Shown here: positions 34,821-41,065 of the stretch, one piece after another
Layout of the letters: each line of letters begins with the position of its first letter
Numbering within the stretch: the first letter of the stretch is position 1
NCBI GenBank assembly: GCA_903908555.1
Contig: CAIVSG010000061.1
Coordinates: 1-41,065, forward strand
From: an uncultured Chlorobiaceae bacterium
GTDB lineage: Bacteria > Bacteroidota > Chlorobiia > Chlorobiales > Chlorobiaceae
Length of the DNA: 41,065 nt
Direction: 5' to 3'
Position numbers and translations under genes: made by a program
The notes under the pieces: generated by a model
What the model was told of the DNA's origin: nothing
Seen by the model: the letters and a program-made list of their open reading frames with translations, nothing else
The model's database searches: none

Positions 34821-35006
34821 ATGGCAAAAGGATCGAACACCGCTGATGTATTGGCGCCGGAGTTGTACGAACAAGTTGTTTCAGCCTCTGAGCAACATGC
34901 TGAAGAGATCAGGCTTGCTGCTTACTATCTTTGGGAATCGAAAGGAAGAAACAATGGCTCAGATGTCGAAGACTGGATTGAGGCATTAGAGCTTGTAAAC
35001 GATTGA
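34821..35006 (+). CDS. DUF2934 small protein
   Basis: This encodes 61 residues. The DUF2934 signature EEIRLAAYYLWESKGRNNGS is followed by VEDWIEALELV. It is acidic and probably cytoplasmic. The ATG at 34821 follows an AGGGAGAACCC leader, a good ribosome-binding site. The function of the family is unknown. It has its own terminator 25 bases downstream. Confidence 0.85.
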   Translation: MAKGSNTADVLAPELYEQVVSASEQHAEEIRLAAYYLWESKGRNNGSDVEDWIEALELVND

Positions 35007-35030
35007 CAACTGGCAGTATTGATCATTCCA

Positions 35031-35064
35031 AAAAAAGGTCACTTATCCTTGGGTGGCCTTTTTT
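35031..35064 (+). terminator. Rho-independent terminator of the DUF2934 gene
   Basis: AAAAAAGGTCAC (35031-35042) pairs with GTGGCCTTTTTT (35053-35064, one T-G) around a 10-base loop. The T-run forms the 3' arm. It could act on both strands, as an A-run lies on the other side. Confidence 0.85.
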
Positions 35065-35113
35065 CTTGCTGACTCCGATGAAACTGATGAATTGCGTCAG
35101 CGTTTTCTCTCAT

Positions 35114-35176
35114 CATTGTCATTCCGAACTCCTGTGAGGAATCTATTCCAATGTCATCCGGAAGAATTGAGGGATC
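35114..35176. repeat. Tandem TGTCATTCCG-type repeat
   Basis: TTGTCATTCCGAACTCCTGTG then AGGAATCT (35116-35144) is followed by a second degenerate copy, TGTCATCCGGAAGAATTG then AGGGATCT (35152-35174). Elements of this form are dispersed in many Bacteroidetes/Chlorobi genomes. An ATG at 35151 in frame with the next gene lies inside it and is not used. Confidence 0.7.
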
Positions 35177-35210
35177 TCTCTTTTTCCACTCCACTCTAAA
35201 CTATTCGATT

Positions 35211-35435
35211 ATGAAAATGGGTATATGGAACGAAATTGTTTGCCGTCTGGCAGAAAAGGGAATAACTGAACATCATGCAGCACTTTATATCCCACACTTT
35301 CAGACCGGTGATTATAATGAGCTGAACCCATTGGAATGGCACTCCCTTATACAACTCCTTTACGATGAAGCAGAAAAACGCGGCCTTGATGAGGCTGTTG
35401 AGACCGCTTACATTGAACGTAGTTATAAAGAGTAA
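35211..35435 (+). CDS. Hypothetical small protein, 74 residues
   Basis: From ATG 35211 (or 35217) the protein reads MKMGIWNEIVCRLAEKGI, then a His-containing middle (EHHAALYIPHFQTGDYNELN) and an acidic helix (LLYDEAEKRGLDEAVETAYIE). The frame extends upstream to ATG 35151 only through repeat DNA, so the shorter form is preferred. The family was not recognised. It is one of three small acidic proteins in a row on this strand. Confidence 0.6.
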   Translation: MKMGIWNEIVCRLAEKGITEHHAALYIPHFQTGDYNELNPLEWHSLIQLLYDEAEKRGLDEAVETAYIERSYKE

Positions 35436-35566
35436 ATCAATACTTCGTCCTTCCTGTTACATGTTTGAAAACAATAGCGTGATGAGGCTAAAAGTATAGA
35501 TCAACGTGATATATTTGTACATCATTTTTAACTGTCTGAAAAAATTCAACATAAAATATTCACCTA

Positions 35567-35887
35567 ATGACTGATATATCAATATGGCCTAAAACGATCA
35601 ATGAGGGCGTAGAGCTGATGATCGATACCATGAGTGACGTAGATAAAAGGGACCTTATGAATGCTAAAAAGGAAGAGCTCTCCCGCTTCCATTATACTCT
35701 GGGCATGCTTATCTGCGGATGGTTCGGGCTTTATAACGGCAACAAAGTCCTGCTCGAAGCCTGCGCCAATACCCGGAAAAATGAGATCGAACGCCTCGTT
35801 TTTCAAAATGACCCTGAAGAGGCCGCGATGATTATTGTTGAAGCAATATGGAACCGGCTGAGGGCAGACATGAAGGTTCCTGTATAA
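35567..35887 (+). CDS. DUF6794-type small protein
   Basis: This encodes 106 residues. The start WPKTINEGVELMIDTMSDVDK, the middle EELSRFHYTLGMLICGWFGLYNGN and the end PEEAAMIIVEAIWNRLR match, from memory, the DUF6794 pattern (WP.T..EAV..., FH.GLGM.IRN.FGLW.GN). The function is unknown. There is no signal peptide. A terminator hairpin follows at 35929, isolating it from the arsenic operon. Confidence 0.75.
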   Translation: MTDISIWPKTINEGVELMIDTMSDVDKRDLMNAKKEELSRFHYTLGMLICGWFGLYNGNKVLLEACANTRKNEIERLVFQNDPEEAAMIIVEAIWNRLRADMKVPV

Positions 35888-35928
35888 GCCTGCGCCCTGA
35901 TTCAGCGTCACAGCAGGGAGCGTTTTTT

Positions 35929-35975
35929 ATAGTTCCTATAGGTCTTATCAGTCCTATAGGAACTATTCTTTTTCT
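35929..35975 (+). terminator. TATAGG-palindrome terminator upstream of the arsenic operon
   Basis: A perfect 14-bp stem, ATAGTTCCTATAGG (35929-35942) with CCTATAGGAACTAT (35953-35966), has a 10-base loop and is followed by TCTTTTTCTT. The loop and arms share the CTTAT/TATAGG core with the repeat at 15114-15147, so a repeat element seems to serve as terminator. Confidence 0.75.
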
Positions 35976-35983
35976 TCTCTTTA

Positions 35984-36012
35984 TTTCAATAGTTCAAATA
36001 ATATTGTATTAT
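35984..36012 (+). promoter_or_regulatory. Candidate ars promoter with inverted repeat
   Basis: CAATA (35987-35991) and TATTG (36002-36006) form an inverted repeat with a 10-base spacer, directly before TATTAT (36007-36012), a likely -10 box. A weak -35-like TTTCAA lies 17 bases upstream of it. A repressor bound to the repeat would block RNA polymerase. Transcription would start close to the arsR ATG (36018). Confidence 0.5.
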
Positions 36013-36017
36013 AGGGT

Positions 36018-36377
36018 ATGAAAAATATCATTGCGACAACTATATTTGAATCGCTCTCATCCGGTGTAAGGCTGGATGTCTATCGATTACTCGTCAAGAA
36101 AGGCCCCGAAGGTATGGTGGCAGGGGAGATTGGTTCAGCGCTTGACGTGCCGCCGACAAATCTTTCCTTCCATCTTAAAACTCTCACGCATACCGGTCTC
36201 CTTACCGTGGAGCAGGAAGGTCGCTTTCAGCGCTATCGGGCAAATCTTCCGTTAATGCTTGAAGTGATTGCCTACCTCACCGAGGAGTGCTGTGGCGGCA
36301 AGCTGGAAGAGTGCGTCGATTTCAGTGCTCAATCAATTTGTCCGCAGTGCATTGACACGTCATCAGACAAAAAATAA
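36018..36377 (+). CDS. arsR: ArsR-family As(III)-responsive repressor
   Basis: This encodes 119 residues. The winged helix spans about residues 10-75: LSSGVRLDVYRLLVKKGPEG, recognition region VPPTNLSFHLKTLTHTGLL, wing EQEGRFQRYRAN. There is no CVC motif in the DNA-binding helix. Instead a C-terminal cysteine set, Cys91-Cys92 and Cys99 in EECCGGKLEEC, resembles the C-terminal As(III) site of the Acidithiobacillus-type ArsR. It is the first gene of the operon and should repress it until As(III) binds. There is no ribosome-binding site at proper distance; AGGGT touches the ATG. Confidence 0.92.
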   Translation: MKNIIATTIFESLSSGVRLDVYRLLVKKGPEGMVAGEIGSALDVPPTNLSFHLKTLTHTGLLTVEQEGRFQRYRANLPLMLEVIAYLTEECCGGKLEECVDFSAQSICPQCIDTSSDKK

Positions 36378-36404
36378 ATTCCTAATCCATTTATATCGTT
36401 TACC

Positions 36405-36833
36405 ATGAAGAAATCAGTTCTCATTCTCTGTACCGGCAACTCATGCCGCAGCCAGATGGCCGAGGGTTTTCTCCGTTCATTTGGCAGTGCTATCGACGTC
36501 TATTCCGCTGGCACAAAACCCGCAGAGTCAGTTCATCCGATTGCCGTGAAGGTTATGCTCGAAGAGTGGATCGATATCAGTTTGTACAAACCAAAAAGCG
36601 TAGACGAATTTCTCCAGAGACCATTCGACTATGTCATAACTGTTTGCGATGCGGCAAAAGAGTCCTGCCCGCTCTTTACCGGCGCGGTGGAGCATCGGCT
36701 GCATATCGGGTTTGATGACCCGGCTGAAGCCACGGGTACCCAGGAAGAAAAGCTTGCAGAATTCCGGCGGGTGCGCAACGAAATCAACCAGCGTTTTCGA
36801 AAGTTTTATAACGATAATCTAACTGGGAAATGA
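36405..36833 (+). CDS. arsC: Arsenate reductase, thioredoxin-coupled low-MW phosphatase type (first copy)
   Basis: This encodes 142 residues. The P-loop is CTGNSCRSQ (Cys9, Cys14, Arg15). The redox relay pair is Cys81 and Cys88 in [10 protein letters not shown]. The general acid Asp sits in FDDPAEATG. This is the S. aureus pI258-like class that reduces As(V) to As(III) with thioredoxin. It lies 27 bases after arsR and 4 bases before acr3. Compared with the second copy, its DPA region lacks the W-x-V-x-DP form. Confidence 0.92.
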   Translation: MKKSVLILCTGNSCRSQMAEGFLRSFGSAIDVYSAGTKPAESVHPIAVKVMLEEWIDISLYKPKSVDEFLQRPFDYVITVCDAAKESCPLFTGAVEHRLHIGFDDPAEATGTQEEKLAEFRRVRNEINQRFRKFYNDNLTGK

Positions 36834-36837
36834 CGCT

Positions 36838-37893
36838 ATGAGCAAAGCAGTAAAACAGCTTTCATTTCTTGATCGCTACCTGACCCTCTGGATTTTTCTT
36901 GCCATGGCGGCAGGTGTGCTGTCGGGCTATCTATTCCCTGGTATTCCGGGGTTCTGGAACCTTTTTCAGTCAGGCACAACCAATATCCTTATAGCTGCAG
37001 GACTCATTGTCATGATGTATCCTCCGCTTGCAAAGGTAAAGTATGAGGAACTGGGAGATGTGTTTCGCAACACAAAAGTGCTTGCACTGTCTTTAGTGCA
37101 GAACTGGGTGATCGGACCTGTTCTTATGTTCGTCCTGGCAGTGCTTCTGCTCTCCGATATGCCTCACTACATGGCAGGCCTCATCATGATTGGCCTTGCC
37201 CGCTGCATTGCCATGGTCATTGTCTGGAACGAACTTGCCAAAGGGGATACGGAGTATGCCGCCGGACTTGTTGCCTTTAACTCGGTTTTTCAGGTTCTCT
37301 TTTTCCCTCTCTATGCCTGGATTTTTCTGACGGTACTGCCAAAGTGGCTGGGTCTTGCCTCATTTGCTGTTGACATTTCCATAGCGGACATTGCCACGTC
37401 AGTCTTTATCTATCTTGGTATTCCCTTTATTGCGGGCTTCCTGACCCGTTTTGTCATGCTTCGCCTGAAAGGAAAGGAGTGGTATGAGGGTGAGTTCATT
37501 CCCCGCATCAGTCCGCTAACGCTTGTTGCGCTGCTTTTCACCATTGTCGTCATGTTTTCACTGAAGGGGGAATATATTGTTAAAATACCAATGGATGTGG
37601 TGCGTATTGCTATACCTCTCTTGCTCTATTTCGTGATTATGTTTCTGCTTTCGTTTTATATGGGAAAGAAAGTCGGGGCGGATTATTCCAAAACAGCAAC
37701 ACTCTCATTTACGGCAGCAAGCAACAACTTCGAACTGGCTATTGCGGTAGCCATAGCAGTTTTCGGCATCAATTCCGGAGAAGCGTTTGCAGCAGTGATA
37801 GGTCCGCTGGTTGAGGTTCCAGCCCTGATAGCACTGGTCAATGTCGCGCTCTGGTTCAAGAGCAAATATTTTGGTGAAACAATAGAAGCCTGA
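36838..37893 (+). CDS. acr3: ACR3-family arsenite efflux permease
   Basis: This encodes 351 residues with about ten TM helices. Key residues for the family are visible: the conserved Cys in TM4 ([20 protein letters not shown]), the following NELAKGD loop, and Glu in TM9 ([15 protein letters not shown]). [16 protein letters not shown] is also characteristic. It exports As(III) from the cytoplasm, either alone with proton motive force or with ArsA. It starts 4 bases after arsC. Some annotation systems call it arsB, but the fold is ACR3/BASS, not ArsB. Confidence 0.95.
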   Translation: MSKAVKQLSFLDRYLTLWIFLAMAAGVLSGYLFPGIPGFWNLFQSGTTNILIAAGLIVMMYPPLAKVKYEELGDVFRNTKVLALSLVQNWVIGPVLMFVLAVLLLSDMPHYMAGLIMIGLARCIAMVIVWNELAKGDTEYAAGLVAFNSVFQVLFFPLYAWIFLTVLPKWLGLASFAVDISIADIATSVFIYLGIPFIAGFLTRFVMLRLKGKEWYEGEFIPRISPLTLVALLFTIVVMFSLKGEYIVKIPMDVVRIAIPLLLYFVIMFLLSFYMGKKVGADYSKTATLSFTAASNNFELAIAVAIAVFGINSGEAFAAVIGPLVEVPALIALVNVALWFKSKYFGETIEA

Positions 37894-37920
37894 TATCAAC
37901 ACATTATTCATCATTCTATC

Positions 37921-38379
37921 ATGCAAAAAAAACAAAACGTGCTTTTTCTCTGTACCGGCAACTCTTGCCGGAGCCAGATGGCCGAAGGATTACTTCGGAA
38001 CCTGGCAGGGGAGCGATTCGAAGCTTTAAGTGCAGGGCTTGAACCGAACCATGAAGTTCATCCTTTGGCGATACAGGTTATGCAGGAAATTGGTATTGAT
38101 ATAAGTGCTCAAAAACCTAAAGCAGTGGATATCTATCTTGGCAAAACTCCGATTCATTACCTGATGATTGTGTGCAACAAGGCACAGTCAACCTGCCCTC
38201 GAATTTGGCCGGGACTGCCTAATGAAAAACGATATTACTGGCCAGTCACCGATCCGGCGGCGACTTCCGGAACAACGGAAGAGCAACTTGCGGTTTTCCG
38301 TGAGGTTCGTGACGAACTACAGGAGAAAATAACCTTATGGCTTAACGACGTTTCAGTGTCAGCTTCAATTAACAGCTAA
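37921..38379 (+). CDS. arsC: Arsenate reductase, thioredoxin-coupled type (second copy)
   Basis: This encodes 152 residues. The P-loop is [13 protein letters not shown] (Cys11, Cys16, Arg17), the redox pair lies in VCNKAQSTCP, and the Asp is in WPVTDPAATSG. It shares the fold with the first copy, but the sequences differ enough (for example HEVHPLAIQVMQEIGIDIS versus [19 protein letters not shown]) that they are not a recent duplication. It lies 27 bases after acr3 and 12 before arsD. Two reductases in one operon may differ in redox partner or affinity; this is inference. Confidence 0.92.
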   Translation: MQKKQNVLFLCTGNSCRSQMAEGLLRNLAGERFEALSAGLEPNHEVHPLAIQVMQEIGIDISAQKPKAVDIYLGKTPIHYLMIVCNKAQSTCPRIWPGLPNEKRYYWPVTDPAATSGTTEEQLAVFREVRDELQEKITLWLNDVSVSASINS

Positions 38380-38391
38380 TCAAGGTTTAAG

Positions 38392-38754
38392 ATGAAAAAA
38401 ATACAGGTATTTGATCCGGCCCTTTGTTGCTCTACCGGGGTGTGTGGTGTAGACGCAGATCAGTCATTGATCAACTTCTCAGCAGATGTAGACTGGGCAA
38501 GGCAAAAGGGTGCCCTTATTGAACGATTCAATCTGGCACAGCAGCCAATGGCTTTCGCAGAAAATCAGATTGTAAAATCATTTTTAAAGCTCTCAACAGA
38601 GGATGGCCTTCCGCTTATTCTCCTTGATGGCGCCATAGTTTTGGCGGGACGATACCCAAGCCGTGCTGAGCTTGCTCGCTGGGTCGACATCGCCCCTTCT
38701 GACGAAGGCACTAAACCTGCTAAAAGTTGTTGCTCCGGCAGTAGCTGCTGCTGA
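38392..38754 (+). CDS. arsD: ArsD arsenite metallochaperone
   Basis: This encodes 120 residues. Cys12, Cys13 and Cys18 in DPALCCSTGVCG match the essential As(III)-binding triad of E. coli ArsD exactly in position. C-terminal pairs Cys113-114 and Cys119-120 are also present (KSCCSGSSCC). ArsD passes As(III) to ArsA, encoded 18 bases downstream. FNLAQQPMAFAEN and PLILLDGAIV are family patterns. Confidence 0.95.
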   Translation: MKKIQVFDPALCCSTGVCGVDADQSLINFSADVDWARQKGALIERFNLAQQPMAFAENQIVKSFLKLSTEDGLPLILLDGAIVLAGRYPSRAELARWVDIAPSDEGTKPAKSCCSGSSCC

Positions 38755-38772
38755 AAATAATCAAACAATACT

Positions 38773-40530
38773 ATGGTATTTCTCAAGCAGCCACCACGCT
38801 TCCTTTTCTTCACCGGAAAAGGCGGCGTCGGCAAAACCTCTATTGCATGCGCAACGGCCATGCAACTTGCCGATGACGGCAAAAGAGTGCTCCTTGTCAG
38901 CACCGATCCGGCATCCAACGTCGGGCAGGTTTTCGGTGTAACTATAGGCAATCAGATTACTGCCATCAGTGCAGTGGAACGCCTGTTTTCTCTTGAAATC
39001 GATCCTCAGCAGGCAGCTCAGCTCTACCGGGAAAGAATTGTTGGACCGGTACGCGGCTTACTCCCTGAAACCGTGGTCAACAGCATTGAGGAACAACTTT
39101 CCGGAGCATGTACAACTGAAATTGCCGCCTTTGACGAATTCACTTCGTTACTCACTGACACTGCATTGCATGCCGAATATGACCATATCATTTTTGATAC
39201 GGCACCAACCGGCCATACCATCCGGCTGCTGCAGCTGCCCGGTGCCTGGAGCAGCTTTATCGAGGAGGGCAAAGGCGATGCGTCCTGCCTCGGCCCGTTA
39301 GCCGGACTGGTAAAGCAAAAAGCGCAGTACAAAGCCGCTGTTGAGGCTTTAGCCGATCCTCTGCATACACGCATGGTGTTGGTTTCCAGAGCTCAGAATG
39401 CAACCTTGCAGGAAGTCGCACGCACCTGTCGAGAGCTCGCTGCCATTGGTATCTCACAACACTATCTTGTCATAAACGGACTGTTACCCCATAGCGAAAC
39501 CCTGCAGGATGACCTCGCAAAGGCTATCTTTGCCCGTGAGCAGGCGGCACTCTCAGCAATGCCTCTCATTCTCACAACACTGCCTTGTGATCACCTCTCT
39601 CTCAAGTCCTTCAATCTTGTCGGTCTTGAGGCCTTGCGTCAATTACTTACTGAAAACGTTCCACCACAACTATTCGAAATAGATCAGACCACTACCTTCA
39701 ACGCTCCAGGACTCTCGTCACTGGTTGATGAAATCGCGGCCGATAGTCATGGCCTCATCATGTTTATGGGTAAGGGTGGTGTTGGCAAAACCACATTAGC
39801 TGCTGCAGTTGCCGTTGAATTGGCAAATCGAGGCCTCCAGACACACCTGACGACTACAGACCCTGCAGCTCACCTTAGCGGAACGTTGACTGGTGAAGTG
39901 GAGAGTCTTATCGTCAGCCGGATTGACCCTGAAGTTGAAACCGAACGTTACCGCGAGCACGTATTGGAAACCAAGGGAGCTCAGCTCGATGCCGAAGGGC
40001 TCGCCCTGCTTCAGGAAGACCTGCGTTCGCCATGCACAGAAGAAATCGCTGTATTTCAGGCATTCTCACGCATTATCAGGGAGGCTGATAAAAAATTTGT
40101 TGTTATAGACACTGCTCCCACAGGCCATACACTGCTCCTGCTCGATGCAACCGGAGCATATCACCGCGAAGTCAGCCGTCAGGCAGGTAAAAATGGTTTG
40201 CACGAAGCCACACCCATGATGCAGCTGCAAGACCCGAAACAGACAAAGGTGTTGATTGTCACATTAGCCGAAACAACGCCTGTACTTGAAGCCGTCAATC
40301 TCCAAGCCGACCTGCGTCGTGCCGGCATCGAACCCTGGGGCTGGATAATCAACAACAGTATTGCAGCCGCCAGAGAACTCCGCTCCCCACTCCTGAAGCA
40401 ACGCGCGCAAAATGAAGTCAAAGAAATTGAAGCTGTGGCACTTCACCACACCACTCGCTACGCTGTTATCCCCCTAATGAAAGAAGAGCCCGTAGGCCAG
40501 GGGCACCTCCGTCATCTTATCCAACCCTGA
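38773..40530 (+). CDS. arsA: ArsA arsenite-stimulated ATPase, two-domain form
   Basis: This encodes 585 residues, the full tandem length. The A1 half has P-loop FFTGKGGVGKTS; the A2 half has MFMGKGGVGKTT (about residue 330). Each carries a DTAPTGHT signature. The three cysteines that bind As(III) in E. coli ArsA have counterparts in LSGACTTEIAAFDEF, GDASCLGPLAG and LRSPCTEEIAVFQAF. It forms a pump with ACR3 and receives As(III) from ArsD. It is the last gene of the operon; no hairpin terminator was seen, and a heptamer array follows after 40 bases. Confidence 0.96.
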   Translation: MVFLKQPPRFLFFTGKGGVGKTSIACATAMQLADDGKRVLLVSTDPASNVGQVFGVTIGNQITAISAVERLFSLEIDPQQAAQLYRERIVGPVRGLLPETVVNSIEEQLSGACTTEIAAFDEFTSLLTDTALHAEYDHIIFDTAPTGHTIRLLQLPGAWSSFIEEGKGDASCLGPLAGLVKQKAQYKAAVEALADPLHTRMVLVSRAQNATLQEVARTCRELAAIGISQHYLVINGLLPHSETLQDDLAKAIFAREQAALSAMPLILTTLPCDHLSLKSFNLVGLEALRQLLTENVPPQLFEIDQTTTFNAPGLSSLVDEIAADSHGLIMFMGKGGVGKTTLAAAVAVELANRGLQTHLTTTDPAAHLSGTLTGEVESLIVSRIDPEVETERYREHVLETKGAQLDAEGLALLQEDLRSPCTEEIAVFQAFSRIIREADKKFVVIDTAPTGHTLLLLDATGAYHREVSRQAGKNGLHEATPMMQLQDPKQTKVLIVTLAETTPVLEAVNLQADLRRAGIEPWGWIINNSIAAARELRSPLLKQRAQNEVKEIEAVALHHTTRYAVIPLMKEEPVGQGHLRHLIQP

Positions 40531-40883
40531 AAATAAGTGAGTTCAGCCTTCTGCTATAAGTCCTATTCTTCAACTGCCAACTGCCAACTGCCAACTGCCA
40601 ACTGCCAACTGCCAACTGCCAACTGCCCACTGCCCACTGCCCACTTCTTCCAATGCTTCTGTTAAATAATTGTAAACAAAGCTTCACCAAATATAAATCA
40701 GGCGGCCGCTCGGTATATTGTTAGAAGTTGTTTGTAGCCAGAAAAAGTTTCGAGCAGGGTGTGTACGGTCAGGACTCAGTCTGCAATTATTAACGAAGCA
40801 AAGCTGTGGGGGATTTCATCTTAGATGATGTTAAAAAAAATATCTACATTCACCTTTTATTTAAAAAATAAGGTGGAAAAATC
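40531..40883. other. Intergenic region between arsA and the homospermidine synthase gene
   Basis: This is 353 bases without a gene. It holds the heptamer array 40571-40645, then AT-rich sequence. AAGGTGG at 40870-40876 is the ribosome-binding site of the next gene. No clear promoter pair was recognised. Confidence 0.5.
40571..40645. repeat. Tandem CAACTGC heptamer array
   Basis: Eight exact copies of CAACTGC (40571-40626) are followed by two CCACTGC copies and a partial third (to 40645). This is the most regular array in the window and belongs to the same family as the other heptamer tracts. Confidence 0.95.
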
Positions 40884-41065
40884 GTGATTAATTTTAATAA
40901 GAAAATACTCATTATTGGATTTGGCTCTGTATCTCAATGTACAGTCCCTGTCCTTTTTAAGCACATCAATGTCGATTATTCTCAAGTCACTATTATGGAT
41001 TTTGAGGATATTCGCGAAAAAGTATCACCCTGGACAGCATTGGGCGTTACATACATTAATCATCA
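40884..41065 (+). CDS. Homospermidine synthase, N-terminal part (3' end outside window)
   Basis: The frame starts at GTG 40884, seven bases after AGGTGG, and stays open to the window edge, giving 60 complete codons. The product begins with a Rossmann fold (KKILIIGFGSVSQCTVPVLF) and continues with VTIMDFEDIREKVSPW and GVTYINH. This matches the NAD-binding start of homospermidine synthases (saccharopine-dehydrogenase-like), which make homospermidine from putrescine or spermidine. Relatives usually have GQ where this has SQ in the GSVGQ position. The catalytic part lies outside the window. Confidence 0.75.
   Translation, partial: MINFNKKILIIGFGSVSQCTVPVLFKHINVDYSQVTIMDFEDIREKVSPWTALGVTYINH

Noticed and set aside
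40571-40645. Possible CRISPR array
   Set aside because: Units are 7 bases in direct tandem with no spacers and no cas genes in the window.

Overview
The window looks like chromosome from a green sulfur bacterium (Chlorobiaceae; Chlorobium/Pelodictyon-like). This is an inference from gene repertoire and repeat style, not from a marker gene: a hybrid-cluster protein next to a ferredoxin-like protein, a chlorophyll b reductase (NOL/NYC1)-like SDR, a CarboxypepD_reg/TonB receptor of Bacteroidetes-Chlorobi type, DUF2934 and DUF6794 small proteins, and abundant intergenic heptamer repeats. No rRNA, tRNA, CRISPR array, insertion sequence or prophage was recognised.

Layout. 1-2.8 kb: tail of a ferredoxin-like protein, a TPR protein and hcp, separated by heptamer repeat tracts. 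2.9-4.4 kb (minus): a YdcF-like membrane protein and a small outer-membrane barrel. 4.7-8.1 kb (plus): a 7TMR-DISM sensor kinase, its OmpR-type regulator and a receiver-only paralogue. 8.3-12.6 kb (minus): a complete tripartite ABC exporter (permease, ATPase, HlyD adaptor, TolC-like lipoprotein), with a divergent MarR regulator and YceI at 12.9-14.0 kb. 14.2-18.3 kb: DODA-type dioxygenase, NlpC/P60 hydrolase (minus), then a compact run of YecA-like protein, VanX-type dipeptidase and NOL-like SDR. 18.3-24 kb: orphan ParA, BMP-family lipoprotein, epimerase, methyltransferase, a 64-residue basic protein and pyrC. 24.4-27.2 kb: 5-formyl-THF cyclo-ligase and polyphosphate kinase. 27.4-34.6 kb: an unknown protein, an AT-rich nucleoside deoxyribosyltransferase, an NPP-type phosphodiesterase, a TonB receptor, a 21-residue-repeat protein and PhoU. 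34.8-35.9 kb: three small proteins. 36.0-40.5 kb: arsenic operon arsR-arsC-acr3-arsC-arsD-arsA. The right edge holds the start of a homospermidine synthase gene.

Working units. The arsenic operon is complete for arsenate reduction (two thioredoxin-type reductases), As(III) delivery (ArsD), ATPase drive (ArsA) and export (ACR3) under a cysteine-bearing ArsR. The ABC exporter genes overlap or abut, so they are probably co-transcribed and may answer to the divergent MarR. Ppk1 and PhoU are separate phosphate-related genes.

Most unusual signals. (1) Heptamer repeats run into coding sequence. At the kinase/regulator junction four copies of a 7-bp unit lie just before an ATGA overlap, and gain of one copy would fuse the kinase in frame to its regulator. 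(2) The NOL-like SDR has His at the catalytic Tyr position. (3) A receiver-only paralogue has an altered acidic pocket. (4) A 21-residue solenoid protein carries a 12-residue insertion resembling a genomic repeat. (5) Two different arsC genes flank acr3.
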